From positions 1-49,914 of the forward strand of contig CAZRPU010000011.1 in NCBI GenBank assembly GCA_964602055.1: a DNA stretch of 49,914 bases. Reading direction: 5' to 3'. The position numbers were made by a program, and so were the translations under genes. Below, in pieces: positions 16,157-24,430 of this stretch. The stretch's first letter is position 1. Each line of letters begins with the position of its first letter. Source of the DNA: JACPLA01 sp964602055. Its GTDB lineage: Bacteria > Bacteroidota > Ignavibacteria > UBA10030. The notes under the pieces were generated by a model, which was not told the origin of the DNA, ran no database searches, and saw only the letters and a list, made by a program, of their open reading frames with translations.

Positions 16157-17272
16157 CTAAGACGAGAGAAGCTCGTCAACGTGCCGGGCAATCGCCAATG
16201 ATGCGGTCAATCCGGGTGAATCAATGCCAATCAGATTGACAAAACCCTCAAGGCCCCTTTCCTTCTCGTGAACAATCAAGAAGTCCCTTGCGGGTTCACC
16301 TTTCCGCTGGAGCTTCGGTCGAATGCCGCTCATATCGGGCGTGATATCTTCGTCTGCTATTTGGGGAAGGATCTTCCTGATGGATTCGCCGAATTCCTTT
16401 CGCTTCCCCTCATCAACCGTGTAGTCTACTTCCCGGCCTGGGAGGTACTCGACATCCGGTCCGAACTTCAGTCTTCCCCCCCAATCAAGAACCGCATGAA
16501 CGCCGATTCCCTCATTCTGCGGAACAGGATAGACAAGGCGTGAAACAAGCCCGGCCTTTGACGGCGCAACCACGAAGTAACTTCCCTTGGCATATACCAT
16601 TCTATACTTCTCGGCATCGATGTCAATTCCCGCCATCTCTGCAACGATATCCGATTGGAGTCCGGCTGCATTGATGAGTCGTTCTGTCGTAAACGAGGAT
16701 TCCTTCCCGTCCTCCTGGACAGTCAGTGTATATCCTTGCGAATCTTTTGTAATGCCCGTGAGTTCACACCGCTGCTGCAGAGTCACGCCGTTTGCCATTG
16801 CCCGATGATGAAGATACTCCATGAGCTCATGAACGCTGACGATGCCTGTACTCGGAGAGTAAATGGCTCCGACGGAAACAATATTGGGTTCGAGGGCCCG
16901 CGCTTGCTTCCCCGAGAGCATCTCCAGCTCCACGCCGTTGCTCCGGCCGTTCCTCAGAATGGATTCGAGGCGCTCGAGCTCCGCTTCCGTCGTGGCCGTG
17001 ATAAGTTTGCCGCAGCGCTTATGAGCAATCCCGTGAGCACTGCACAGCTCATACAGACGGTCGCGGCCTTCAACGCAAAGAAGAGCCTTGAGGGATTCCG
17101 GTTGATAGTAGATTCCCGCATGAATCACTTCGCTGTTTCGACTCGAAGTTTCTGTCCCGTACTTCCTGTTCTTTTCCAGGAGCACGATCCCCTGCTGCTT
17201 TTCCGACAAGCGGGCAGCAAGGGCAAGCCCCACCACTCCAGCACCGACAATCGCTACATTCGCATCTGGCAT
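16157..17272 (-). CDS. lhgO: L-2-hydroxyglutarate oxidase/dehydrogenase-like flavoprotein
   Basis: The product is 371 residues from the ATG at 17272 (complement), behind a GGAGGATG-rich leader. The upstream in-frame codons to 17329 give no sensible N-terminus. A Rossmann FAD site opens the protein (VAIVGAGVVGLALAARLSE). It is followed by the DAO-fold block SSRNSEVIHAGIYYQPESLK and ends in the family-typical GIRPKLQRKG and LIGIDSPGLTASLAIA. Known members oxidise L-2-hydroxyglutarate to 2-oxoglutarate, donating electrons to the quinone pool, either as metabolite repair or in glutarate breakdown. It stands alone here, convergent with the permease; CsiD and GabD partners are absent. No strong promoter was found upstream. 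Confidence 0.9.
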   Translation of the reverse strand: MPDANVAIVGAGVVGLALAARLSEKQQGIVLLEKNRKYGTETSSRNSEVIHAGIYYQPESLKALLCVEGRDRLYELCSAHGIAHKRCGKLITATTEAELERLESILRNGRSNGVELEMLSGKQARALEPNIVSVGAIYSPSTGIVSVHELMEYLHHRAMANGVTLQQRCELTGITKDSQGYTLTVQEDGKESSFTTERLINAAGLQSDIVAEMAGIDIDAEKYRMVYAKGSYFVVAPSKAGLVSRLVYPVPQNEGIGVHAVLDWGGRLKFGPDVEYLPGREVDYTVDEGKRKEFGESIRKILPQIADEDITPDMSGIRPKLQRKGEPARDFLIVHEKERGLEGFVNLIGIDSPGLTASLAIARHVDELLSS

Positions 17273-17334
17273 AGGTGAACCAAGGAGGATGATTATTATT
17301 CGCTTCGAAGGTACGACCTTTTGGCGCAAAAATC

Positions 17335-17363
17335 TTGCATTCTGACTTCTGTCTCCTTAAGTT
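17335..17363 (+). promoter_or_regulatory. Sigma70-type promoter before the propeller-amidohydrolase gene
   Basis: TTGCAT at 17335-17340, 17 nt, then TAAGTT at 17358-17363. It would start transcription near 17370, 38 nt before ATG 17408. The -10 box is weaker than at the other sites. Confidence 0.5.
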
Positions 17364-17407
17364 TATCACACTCTCCACCGTTTCTTGCTCACTCAGAGGA
17401 ATCACTC

Positions 17408-20400
17408 ATGACAGCATTTCTCACCGGCATTCGTGCGCTCTTCTTTATGACGGCTGTTCTTTCAATTCTCACCGCCCAGACAAAAAACCCGGGCGGGACA
17501 AAAAAGGATACCGCAGCATCTGCGTGGGAGGTCACCGCACCTCATGGCCCCTCCACACCCATTCAATTCGAAACGACCGAGGGAACCTGGGTGGCCCTCG
17601 ACGTCAGTCCCGACGGCAAGCGCATTGTGTTCGACCTCCTGGGCGATATCTACGTCATGCCTTTTGCGGGAGGGGAAGCAGTGGCTTTGACATCCGGTTC
17701 AGCATACGACGTTCAGCCCCGCTTCAGTCCCGATGGGTCGAGAATCTCCTTCACGAGCGACAGGGATGGGATCGATAATCTGTGGATCATGAATGCCGAC
17801 GGGTCGAAACTGAAGCAGGTAACAAAGGAAAAAGAACGGCAGGTCAACAACGCTGTGTGGACCCCCGATGGAAATTACCTCATCGGCCGCAAGCATTATC
17901 GAAACACAAGATCGCTCGGGGCAGGAGAAATGTGGCTCTATCATGTCAGCGGCGGTGGAGGTCTTCAGCTGACAAAAAGGAAAAACTGGCAGCAGGATGC
18001 CGGTGAACCTTCTGTGTCCCCCGATGGCCGCTATCTCTATTGGAGTGAGGACGTTACACCAAGCGGGTTTTTCGAATACAACAAAGACCCTCACGGCATC
18101 ATTTACGCCATTCAGCGCCTGGACCGTGAAACCGGCCAGACAGAGTCGTTTGTGCGCGAAGAAGGCGGCTCGGCGCGGCCTCAGATATCCAGAGATGGAA
18201 AAACGCTTGCGTTTGTGCGGAGGGTAGGAATGAAAACGGCGCTGTACCTGTACGACATCGAAAGCGGAAAAGAAACGGAACTCTCCACGGACCTCGATCA
18301 CGACCAGCAGGAAGCATGGGCCGTTTTTGGCGTTTATCCGGGTTTCTCATGGACGCCCGACAACAAGAGTATTGTCGTTTGGGCAAAAGGAAAGATCTGG
18401 AACATCGATATTCGTTCGAAACAGGCGCGTGAAATTCCTTTTCGTGCCACTGTCAAACAGACGATCACGGAAGCAGTTCGTTTCCCGCAGGACGTGGCAC
18501 CGGAGCGATTTGATCTCAAGATGCTTCGGTGGGTTACGGTCGCACCCGATCAGAAATCGGTTGTCTATAATGCACTGGGAAAACTCTGGATTCGCGGTCT
18601 TCCTCAGGGAACTCCTTCCCGCCTTACGAGCGATGAAAAGAATCTGGAACTGTATCCCTCATTTTCGCCAGACGGCAAATGGGTGGTCTATGCGACGTGG
18701 AATGAAAACGACCTTGGAGCTCTCTACAAGGTGCAGTTGAACGGACGCGGCCAGACAAAACTCACTCCCGACAAAGGGACGTACAGCGAGCCCTCCTTTT
18801 CAAGAGACGGCAGGCGGATTGTCTTTCGTAAGACCGGAGGAGACGATCTTCGCGGCAGGCTTTACAGCAAGAACCGGGGAATCTATTGGATCTCATCTGA
18901 AGGGGGCAAGCCGGCGCTCATCACGGAAGAGGGATCATCCCCTTCGTTCAGCAAGTCGGGGGAAAGGATTTTTCTCACGGGAAGCGAAACAGGAAAAACT
19001 GCCCTTATCAGCATGGGCTTGAAGGGAGAAGAGCGTCGGGTGCACTTCCTGTCAGAAAATGCCCAGGAAATTGTGCCGTCCCCCGATGAAGAATGGGTCG
19101 CCCTGGTAGAACGGTACAACGGGTATGTTGGCGTTTTTCCGAAAACGGGCCAGCCGGTGAACATCAGTCCTTCGACGAATGATTATCCCTTGAAGCGAGT
19201 CACACGGGACGCTGCGACAAACATGCAATGGTCTTCTGAAAGCAAAAAGGTTTTCTGGTCTCTCGGCCCTGAACTCTTTTCACGAGAATTGACGAACACG
19301 TTTTCCTTCGTCGAAGGGGCACCGGATTCTCTTCAGGAGAAGCCGGATTCCGTGGGCATGAACATCTCCTTCACGGTGAACACAGACAGGCCAAAGGGAT
19401 CAGTTGCATTGGTCGGCGCAACAGTCATTTCCATGAAGGGGGACGAGGTTCTCCGTAATGCCACGATCGTGGTCGATCAGAATCGGATCATCGCCCTTGG
19501 ACCTTCTTCGACGACCCCCGTGCCATCTGGTTCGCGGAAAATTGACGTCTCTGGAATGACCATCATGCCCGGCATCATCGATGTCCATGCGCATGCGAAT
19601 TTCGGGTCCTGGTCTCCCCTGACGAACTGGCGATACTATGCCAACCTTGCGTACGGCGTGACGACAATGCATGATCCCTCGGCCAGCACAGAATACGTGT
19701 TTTCGAATTCCGAAATGATCAAAGCAGGAATCATGATCGGCCCCCGCGTCTATTCGACCGGGACGATTCTCTATGGGGCAGAAGGATCGTTCAAGGCGAT
19801 CGTCAATAATTTCGATGATGCCATGTCTCATCTTCGGCGACTGAAGGCCGTCGGAGCCTTTTCGGTAAAAAGCTACAACCAGCCCCGCCGCGATCAGCGG
19901 CAGCAAATTATTGAGGCCGCCCGGAATCTGAAGATGCTGGTCGTACCCGAGGGGGGATCGACATTCTTTTGGAACATGACCATGGTGTTGGACGGCCACA
20001 CCGGCATCGAACACAATATTCCCATTGCGCCGGTGTACAAAGATGTCGTCGAATTGGTCTCGCGTTCCCGCACCGGCCTCACGCCGACCCTTATTGTCAA
20101 CTACGCCGGTCTTTCGGGAGAATATTACTGGTATCAGCATTTCAATGTGTGGGAAAACAAAAGGCTACTCTCCTTTACTCCCCGTGAAATCATCGATGCC
20201 CGATCTCGGAGAAGACAAATGGCCAGTGATGACGACTATCATTACATTGAGACCTCGAAGGCTCTCAAGAAAATACTGGACAGCGGCGGGTCGGTACAGC
20301 TTGGAGCTCATGGCCAATTGCAGGGGCTCGGGGCCCACTGGGAGCTGTGGATGCTCCAGCAGGGAGGCATGACTCCCCTGGAAGCATTGCGGTGCGCTAC

Positions 20401-20626
20401 GATTGCCGGGGCGCGGTATCTGGGCCTTGATCAGGACCTCGGTTCACTGGAACCGGGCAAACTGGCTGATCTCATCATCCTCGAGAAGAACCCGCTGGAC
20501 AACATTCGCAACAGCGACTCGGTGCGATATGTGATGATCAACGGGCGCCTGTACGATGCCTCGACTATGAATGAAGTCGGCAATAATCCGAAGACGAGGC
20601 CGTTGTTTCATTGGGAGAGGGAATAA
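17408..20626 (+). CDS. Exported TolB/WD40-like propeller fused to an amidohydrolase
   Basis: The product is 1072 residues from ATG 17408 (AGAGGA nearby), with a signal peptide (residues 1-25, ending LTAQT). Residues about 50-660 contain repeated PD40-type blades, e.g. ALDVSPDGKRIVFD, PRFSPDGSRISFTSDRDG, PSVSPDGRYLYWSED and PSFSPDGKWVVYATW. From about 670 an amidohydrolase begins (GATVISMKGDEVLRNATIVV). Metal ligands are H727 and H729 in IDVHAHANFG, a likely carbamylated Lys in FSVKSYNQ, and His in HTGIEHN. The end has the typical GSLEPGKLADLIIL. Such fusions occur in Bacteroidota as periplasmic enzymes; cleavage of cyclic or peptide amides is likely, and the substrate is unknown. No neighbour is coupled to it. 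Confidence 0.93.
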   Translation: MTAFLTGIRALFFMTAVLSILTAQTKNPGGTKKDTAASAWEVTAPHGPSTPIQFETTEGTWVALDVSPDGKRIVFDLLGDIYVMPFAGGEAVALTSGSAYDVQPRFSPDGSRISFTSDRDGIDNLWIMNADGSKLKQVTKEKERQVNNAVWTPDGNYLIGRKHYRNTRSLGAGEMWLYHVSGGGGLQLTKRKNWQQDAGEPSVSPDGRYLYWSEDVTPSGFFEYNKDPHGIIYAIQRLDRETGQTESFVREEGGSARPQISRDGKTLAFVRRVGMKTALYLYDIESGKETELSTDLDHDQQEAWAVFGVYPGFSWTPDNKSIVVWAKGKIWNIDIRSKQAREIPFRATVKQTITEAVRFPQDVAPERFDLKMLRWVTVAPDQKSVVYNALGKLWIRGLPQGTPSRLTSDEKNLELYPSFSPDGKWVVYATWNENDLGALYKVQLNGRGQTKLTPDKGTYSEPSFSRDGRRIVFRKTGGDDLRGRLYSKNRGIYWISSEGGKPALITEEGSSPSFSKSGERIFLTGSETGKTALISMGLKGEERRVHFLSENAQEIVPSPDEEWVALVERYNGYVGVFPKTGQPVNISPSTNDYPLKRVTRDAATNMQWSSESKKVFWSLGPELFSRELTNTFSFVEGAPDSLQEKPDSVGMNISFTVNTDRPKGSVALVGATVISMKGDEVLRNATIVVDQNRIIALGPSSTTPVPSGSRKIDVSGMTIMPGIIDVHAHANFGSWSPLTNWRYYANLAYGVTTMHDPSASTEYVFSNSEMIKAGIMIGPRVYSTGTILYGAEGSFKAIVNNFDDAMSHLRRLKAVGAFSVKSYNQPRRDQRQQIIEAARNLKMLVVPEGGSTFFWNMTMVLDGHTGIEHNIPIAPVYKDVVELVSRSRTGLTPTLIVNYAGLSGEYYWYQHFNVWENKRLLSFTPREIIDARSRRRQMASDDDYHYIETSKALKKILDSGGSVQLGAHGQLQGLGAHWELWMLQQGGMTPLEALRCATIAGARYLGLDQDLGSLEPGKLADLIILEKNPLDNIRNSDSVRYVMINGRLYDASTMNEVGNNPKTRPLFHWERE

Positions 20627-20736
20627 AACACGCCCCGGAAGTTTGATTGCGACGTCTGAGAGGTCACTCTCTTGATCCCGGTTCGAGAGAGGCGAATCAT
20701 GCATTGTTCATCGTTCACCATTCACCAATCACCATT

Positions 20737-20766
20737 TGCGCCGTAGGCGCATGCGCCTTTGGCGCA
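20737..20766. repeat. Twin 15-nt hairpin repeat flanked by CACCATT units
   Basis: TGCGCC-GTA-GGCGCA at 20737-20751 is followed without a gap by TGCGCC-TTT-GGCGCA at 20752-20766. Each is a perfect 6-bp stem with a 3-nt loop, and the two copies differ only in the loop. CACCATT occurs three times close by (near 20716, 20730 and 20767). The block lies between the amidohydrolase gene and the THX gene. There is no T-run directly after the second hairpin, although TTCACTTTTTTT follows after 7 nt. It may be a small dispersed repeat or act as a terminator. Confidence 0.7.
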
Positions 20767-20797
20767 CACCATTCACTTTTTTTCAAAGGGAGTCTCT

Positions 20798-20920
20798 ATG
20801 GGTAGAGGCGATCGCCGTTCACGGCGGAGTAAAATTTGGCGCGGAACGTATGGGAAGTCCCGACTGAGCAACAAACGGAAACGGCGCCGCCGCCGCGACC
20901 GGAGAAAGCAGAGCGCCTGA
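20798..20920 (+). CDS. thx: Small ribosomal subunit protein bTHX
   Basis: A 40-codon gene, ATG 20798 to TGA 20918-20920, with AAAGGGAG 6 nt upstream. The product begins MGRGDRRSRRSKIWRGTYGK and continues with a very basic tail (11 of the next 20 residues are Arg or Lys). The first 20 residues closely match the Thermus Thx protein and its Bacteroidota counterparts, which bind 16S rRNA at the top of the 30S head. The C-terminal basic extension is longer than the 26-residue Thermus protein. The gene is too short for most gene finders. The next gene starts 47 nt downstream, and a long frame overlapping this one (from 20836) is a shadow. Confidence 0.93.
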   Translation: MGRGDRRSRRSKIWRGTYGKSRLSNKRKRRRRRDRRKQSA

Positions 20921-20967
20921 TTTCAGCCCTCGGGCGCAGTCCGTGTATCACGATCAGGGGAGGTTCC

Positions 20968-21273
20968 ATGATTGCTCGCGAATGGCGCGGAACAACGGAA
21001 GCCGCGCATGCCGATGAATATCTCGATTACCTCAATCGGACGGGAGTCGCGGATTATCGCTCCACTCCGGGAAACCGGGGAGTCTTCGTTTTGAGAAGAA
21101 TCGAGGGTGAACGGGCTCATTTTCTTCTTCTGTCGTTATGGGACGACGTAGAGTCCATCAAGAGGTTCGCCGGTGAAGATTACGAGAAGGCTCATTACTA
21201 TCCTGACGATGCCCGGTGGCTCCTGGCTTTCGAGACGAAGGCGCTGCACTACGAAGTCTGCGTGAAGCCGTGA
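20968..21273 (+). CDS. Antibiotic-biosynthesis-monooxygenase-fold (ABM-like) protein
   Basis: The product is 101 residues from ATG 20968, behind AGGGGAGG. An in-frame ATG at 20836 would overlap the THX gene and produce a low-quality N-terminus. The sequence MIAREWRGTTEAAHADEYLD, then NRGVFVLRRIEGERAHFLLL and SLWDDVESIKRFAGEDYEKA, fits the dimeric alpha/beta ferredoxin-like ABM fold. Members range from quinol monooxygenases to haem-degrading enzymes or plain binding proteins; catalytic function cannot be told. The next gene's GTG overlaps this stop codon. Confidence 0.8.
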   Translation: MIAREWRGTTEAAHADEYLDYLNRTGVADYRSTPGNRGVFVLRRIEGERAHFLLLSLWDDVESIKRFAGEDYEKAHYYPDDARWLLAFETKALHYEVCVKP

Positions 21274-22136
21274 ACAACGGGGCCCGCGTCCCCCTCTGGG
21301 GGACTATTCCGTTTCTTCTGTTCGCTGTTCTCGTTTCACAGACTGCAGACCGCGGCGAAATCAAAATCATGAGTTTCAACATTCGCTATGGCACTGCCAA
21401 TGACGGGGAGAACAGTTGGAGCTTCCGGAAGAACCCACTCCTCGATGTTCTTCGGTCCGAGGCTCCGCACGTTCTTGGAATCCAGGAAGGATTGCGGTTT
21501 CAACTTGATGAAATACGTGCCGCCTTTCCCCGCTATGCGGAAGCAGGGCGGGGAAGAGACGACGGACGCACGGACGGCGAATATGCTGCCATCCTTTTCG
21601 ATACCAATTGCTTTTCCCTGGAACGCCAGGAGACATTTTGGTTTTCCGACACACCTTCGATCCCCGGATCAACAAACTGGGGGAATACCATTCCGAGAAT
21701 CTGCACATGGGCTCGCTTGCGCGAAAGAGGGATGAACAGCATCATCGACATCTATAACGTCCACCTGGATCATGAATCGCAGCGTTCCAGAGAGCGAAGC
21801 GCAGCAGCGCTGATTGATACCATCAGGAGCAAGTCAACTACCAACCCCGTTTTTCTCCTGGGCGATTTTAATGCCGGGGAGAGGAATGCGGCGATACGCT
21901 CCATACGAGGCGCCGGTTTTCTTGACACCTACCGCATCATCCACTCGCAGGATTCTCTTGCAGGAACTTTCCATGCATTCAACGGATCGCGGTCCGGAGA
22001 AAAAATCGACTATATTTTCACGGATTCAACCGTTTCGGTTATCGGGGCGGACATTCTGCACGATCAGTTCAAGGGCCGGTTTCCCTCCGATCATTTTCCT
22101 GTAACAGCGCGTGTACGGATCAACAACCCGAGGTGA
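21270..22136 (+). CDS. Exported endonuclease/exonuclease/phosphatase-family hydrolase
   Basis: The product is 288 residues from GTG 21270, which overlaps the previous TGA by 4 nt. The longer frame from 21216 lies inside that gene. An N-terminal hydrophobic segment (IPFLLFAVLVSQTA) is a signal peptide. The EEP fold follows: IKIMSFNIRYGTANDGENSW, VLGIQEGLRFQLDEI, YNVHLDHES, FLLGDFNAG and the final RFPSDHFPVTARVRI. The metal-binding Glu (QEG), the Asp/Asn pair (GDFN) and the catalytic SDHFP are all present. Family activities include phosphodiesterase, sphingomyelinase and nuclease; an exported member more likely attacks lipids or sugar phosphates than DNA. Confidence 0.9.
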   Translation: MNNGARVPLWGTIPFLLFAVLVSQTADRGEIKIMSFNIRYGTANDGENSWSFRKNPLLDVLRSEAPHVLGIQEGLRFQLDEIRAAFPRYAEAGRGRDDGRTDGEYAAILFDTNCFSLERQETFWFSDTPSIPGSTNWGNTIPRICTWARLRERGMNSIIDIYNVHLDHESQRSRERSAAALIDTIRSKSTTNPVFLLGDFNAGERNAAIRSIRGAGFLDTYRIIHSQDSLAGTFHAFNGSRSGEKIDYIFTDSTVSVIGADILHDQFKGRFPSDHFPVTARVRINNPR

Positions 22137-22140
22137 ACCA

Positions 22141-22620
22141 ATGTCCCAACCCGACGCATTCCGTTTGCTGACCGATCTTCTCAACGAATCGTACCGCGCG
22201 CGGGCGTGGCACGGCACGAACCTCCGCGGATCCATCCGCGGCTTGACGGCACGGGAGGCAGCGCGCAGGCCGGCCAGCGGCCGGCACAACATATGGGAAA
22301 TTGTCATACATTGTGCTTATTGGAAGTACGTTGTGCGGAGAAGGATTCTCGGGGAAAAGAAGGGGTCCTTCTATCGAAAAGGAAGCAACTGGTTTAAGAG
22401 CCCGTCGGCATCGAACGCCCGTGAATGGAAGCATGATGTCATGATGCTCAACCTGTATCATGAAAAACTCATGGAAGTATTGCCAATGCTCCGCGCAGCC
22501 GATTTGCCGAAAACACCCGCGGGAAGCAGCGTCAGCACTGCCGCAATCCTTCGCGGCATCGCTTCGCACGACGTCTATCACGCAGGACAGATTCAACTGC
22601 TGAAGCGGCTCGTTCGATAA
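22141..22620 (+). CDS. DinB-superfamily protein
   Basis: The product is 159 residues from ATG 22141, 4 nt after the previous stop, with GAGGTGA upstream. It shows the DinB four-helix bundle: LLNESYRARAWHGTNLRGSI, then IWEIVIHCAYWKYVVRRRIL and a distal HDVYHAGQIQLLKRL. His residues in VIHCAYW and HDVYHAGQ are the usual metal ligands. Unlike the DinB protein at 12519 it has no signal peptide and is cytoplasmic. Its biochemical role is unknown; thiol-transferase activity is the usual guess for this family. Confidence 0.88.
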   Translation: MSQPDAFRLLTDLLNESYRARAWHGTNLRGSIRGLTAREAARRPASGRHNIWEIVIHCAYWKYVVRRRILGEKKGSFYRKGSNWFKSPSASNAREWKHDVMMLNLYHEKLMEVLPMLRAADLPKTPAGSSVSTAAILRGIASHDVYHAGQIQLLKRLVR

Positions 22621-22624
22621 ACCC

Positions 22625-22870
22625 ATGTTCCAGGAAACTCCCGAAATTGCGATCATTTGTGTGGCGTCGGGTATTCTCCTCATATCCCGGGGCTGGTATG
22701 CATTGAAGCAAAAAACCATCAAGGTGAGAAAAACGATTGGATTCCCCTGGCAGTACAATGACGTGACCCTCGAGGAAAAACCCAGGCTCTTCTATCTCAC
22801 TGCATGGAGCTTCATTGTCCTCGGCGTGTTCTTTCTGATGTTCCCGTTTCTTGTCGAGTATCTTGTCTAA
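22625..22870 (+). CDS. Small two-helix membrane protein, function unknown
   Basis: The product is 81 residues, starting 4 nt after the DinB stop. Two hydrophobic helices (AIICVASGILLISRGWYAL and FIVLGVFFLMFPFLVEYLV) flank a polar, basic loop. There is no visible Shine-Dalgarno, so expression would depend on coupling to the upstream gene. No family is recognised. The tight spacing and a good alternation of hydrophobic and polar parts support a real gene. Confidence 0.65.
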   Translation: MFQETPEIAIICVASGILLISRGWYALKQKTIKVRKTIGFPWQYNDVTLEEKPRLFYLTAWSFIVLGVFFLMFPFLVEYLV

Positions 22871-22889
22871 CCGAGAAAGGAGCGCACCC

Positions 22890-23099
22890 ATGGCAAATCA
22901 CATCTATAAACACCTTGAATTGACCGGGACCTCTTCTGCAGGGATTGAGGATGCCGTGCAAAGCGCCGTTGCCCGCGCAGCAAAAACGGTGAGAAACATG
23001 CGGTGGCTCGAGGTAACGGAAACCCGGGGACATATCGAAAACGGCAAAGTGAGCCAATGGCAGGTGACCATCAAAGTTGGCTTCACCTTGGACGAATAG
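22890..23099 (+). CDS. Dodecin-family flavin-binding protein
   Basis: The product is 69 residues from ATG 22890 with AGAAAGGAG upstream. The sequence MANHIYKHLELTGTSSAGIE, then MRWLEVTETRGHIENGK and QWQVTIKVGF, is a textbook dodecin. The Trp in RWLEV stacks the isoalloxazine rings. Dodecins form hollow dodecamers that store or buffer flavins, or hold CoA in some species. The upstream codons from 22851 lie across the preceding stop region and are not needed. A GNAT gene follows after 18 nt. Confidence 0.95.
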   Translation: MANHIYKHLELTGTSSAGIEDAVQSAVARAAKTVRNMRWLEVTETRGHIENGKVSQWQVTIKVGFTLDE

Positions 23100-23117
23100 T
23101 CGCAGGAGCAATCCTCG

Positions 23118-23726
23118 ATGGATATTCGTCCGGTTACCCTCGAAGGACGTACTGTCCGCCTCGACCCCCTCACAAGGGAACATCATGCTCCTCTCTGCGC
23201 CGTGGGCCTCGATCCCGAGCTGTGGCGCATGACGACCACGCATGTCCGATCTCCCGATGACATGACCGCCTATATCGATACGGCTCTGCAATGGCAGGCG
23301 GCAGGAACGGCGCTTCCATTCGCCATCACGGACAAAAACTCGAATACCCTCGTGGGCTCCACACGCTACGCTGCAATCGATCCGACCCATCGCCGGCTTG
23401 AAATCGGCTGGACATGGGTGGCGCGTGCGTGGCAGAGAACCTCTGTCAACACTGAAACAAAGTATCTCTTGTTGAACCACGCGTTTGAGAAGCTTGGATG
23501 CATTCGGGTCGAGTTCAAGACCGACTCTCTCAACGAGCAGTCGCGCAAAGCACTTCTTCGCATAGGCGCAAAGGAAGAAGGGATTCTGCGGAATCATATG
23601 ATCACGGCTTCGGGAAGATACCGGCATTCCGTCTATTTCAGCATTCTCGATACGGAATGGCCCGCCGTGAAGGAGCGCCTAAGAGGATTTCTCAGTTCCA
23701 GCGCCGGCCATCAGCGTTTGAAGTGA
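23118..23726 (+). CDS. GNAT-family N-acetyltransferase (RimJ/RimL type)
   Basis: This 202-residue protein begins MDIRPVTLEGRTVRLDPLT, the typical opening of RimJ/RimL-like acetyltransferases. It continues with the AcCoA-binding region near RRLEIGWTWVARAWQRTSVN and the strand/helix pair NTETKYLLLNHAFEKLGCIR. It ends with the KTDSLNEQSRKALLRIGAKE block. GCAGGAGC precedes the ATG. These enzymes transfer acetyl from acetyl-CoA to an amino group of a protein N-terminus, an antibiotic or a small amine; the acceptor is unknown. It is probably co-transcribed with dodecin. Confidence 0.92.
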   Translation: MDIRPVTLEGRTVRLDPLTREHHAPLCAVGLDPELWRMTTTHVRSPDDMTAYIDTALQWQAAGTALPFAITDKNSNTLVGSTRYAAIDPTHRRLEIGWTWVARAWQRTSVNTETKYLLLNHAFEKLGCIRVEFKTDSLNEQSRKALLRIGAKEEGILRNHMITASGRYRHSVYFSILDTEWPAVKERLRGFLSSSAGHQRLK

Positions 23727-23791
23727 ACAAAAAGGAAACACGCATGGATGAACCAATCAGAGGTTCTGATACTTCAAAAAGGGGGATCAAG

Positions 23792-24430
23792 ATGATTCGC
23801 CGGGAAATTTTCCTCATGCTCTTCCTTTCATCGTTCCTTGCTGCTCAGGAGCTGGAAGAGAAAACCACGCCACAGCATGAATTCCTCATTGCGGGAGGTA
23901 CCGGCTGGTCATCCGAGCGGTCTGTCTTCAACGTGACGGCAGGCGATGTTCCGGCCGAGCCGGGCTTTGTCTATTACGCCGGATATTTCCTCAACTTTAC
24001 GGATCAGATCGCCGTCGGGTCGCAGTTCTATGGCTCGTTTCAGAGCATCCCCAACGTGGGTGTGACTGACGCTTCCAGTAATTTCAGGATCGTGACATTC
24101 GATCTCTCGATACTTCACATCGGACTCAAAGGGCGCTATCTGTTTTTTCCGCCTCCCGTTCAGCCCTACCTTCTGGTCGCAATCAATCTCGTGAGCGGCT
24201 CTTTAGAAAACAAAGACTTTGGAAACGTCTCATTGCTCGGCTTCAGCGTGGCGGCTGCGGCAGGGTTCCGGTTCAAAGTTCTCGAGTCAGTCTCGTTTTC
24301 AATCCAAGGGCTTACCTCGTTCGGATCCGCTTCGTTCAAGAGCAACCCGTTTACGAACTCCACCGGGAAGGACTTCAATCCTTCAATGACTGCGGTAACC
24401 ATTGGAGTCGCATATCATTGGGATTCATGA
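23792..24430 (+). CDS. Small outer-membrane beta-barrel protein
   Basis: The product is 212 residues from ATG 23792 with GGGGGA upstream. ATG 23744 would add 16 polar residues before the signal peptide and is less likely. The signal peptide (MIRREIFLMLFLSSFLAAQ) is followed by alternating strands (FVYYAGYFLNFTDQIAVGSQ, ISFS-like motifs) and a terminal aromatic strand (TIGVAYHWDS). This fits an OmpA/OmpX-like barrel of about eight strands. No function is assigned. The last 4 nt overlap the ATG of the lipoprotein gene, so the pair may work together at the outer membrane. Confidence 0.8.
   Translation: MIRREIFLMLFLSSFLAAQELEEKTTPQHEFLIAGGTGWSSERSVFNVTAGDVPAEPGFVYYAGYFLNFTDQIAVGSQFYGSFQSIPNVGVTDASSNFRIVTFDLSILHIGLKGRYLFFPPPVQPYLLVAINLVSGSLENKDFGNVSLLGFSVAAAAGFRFKVLESVSFSIQGLTSFGSASFKSNPFTNSTGKDFNPSMTAVTIGVAYHWDS

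Noticed and set aside
20675..20700. tRNA-like GGTTCGA box
   Set aside because: No acceptor stem or anticodon arm can be drawn around it.
20836..20967. Upstream extension of the ABM-like gene
   Set aside because: It overlaps the THX gene, and the ATG at 20968 sits behind AGGGGAGG.
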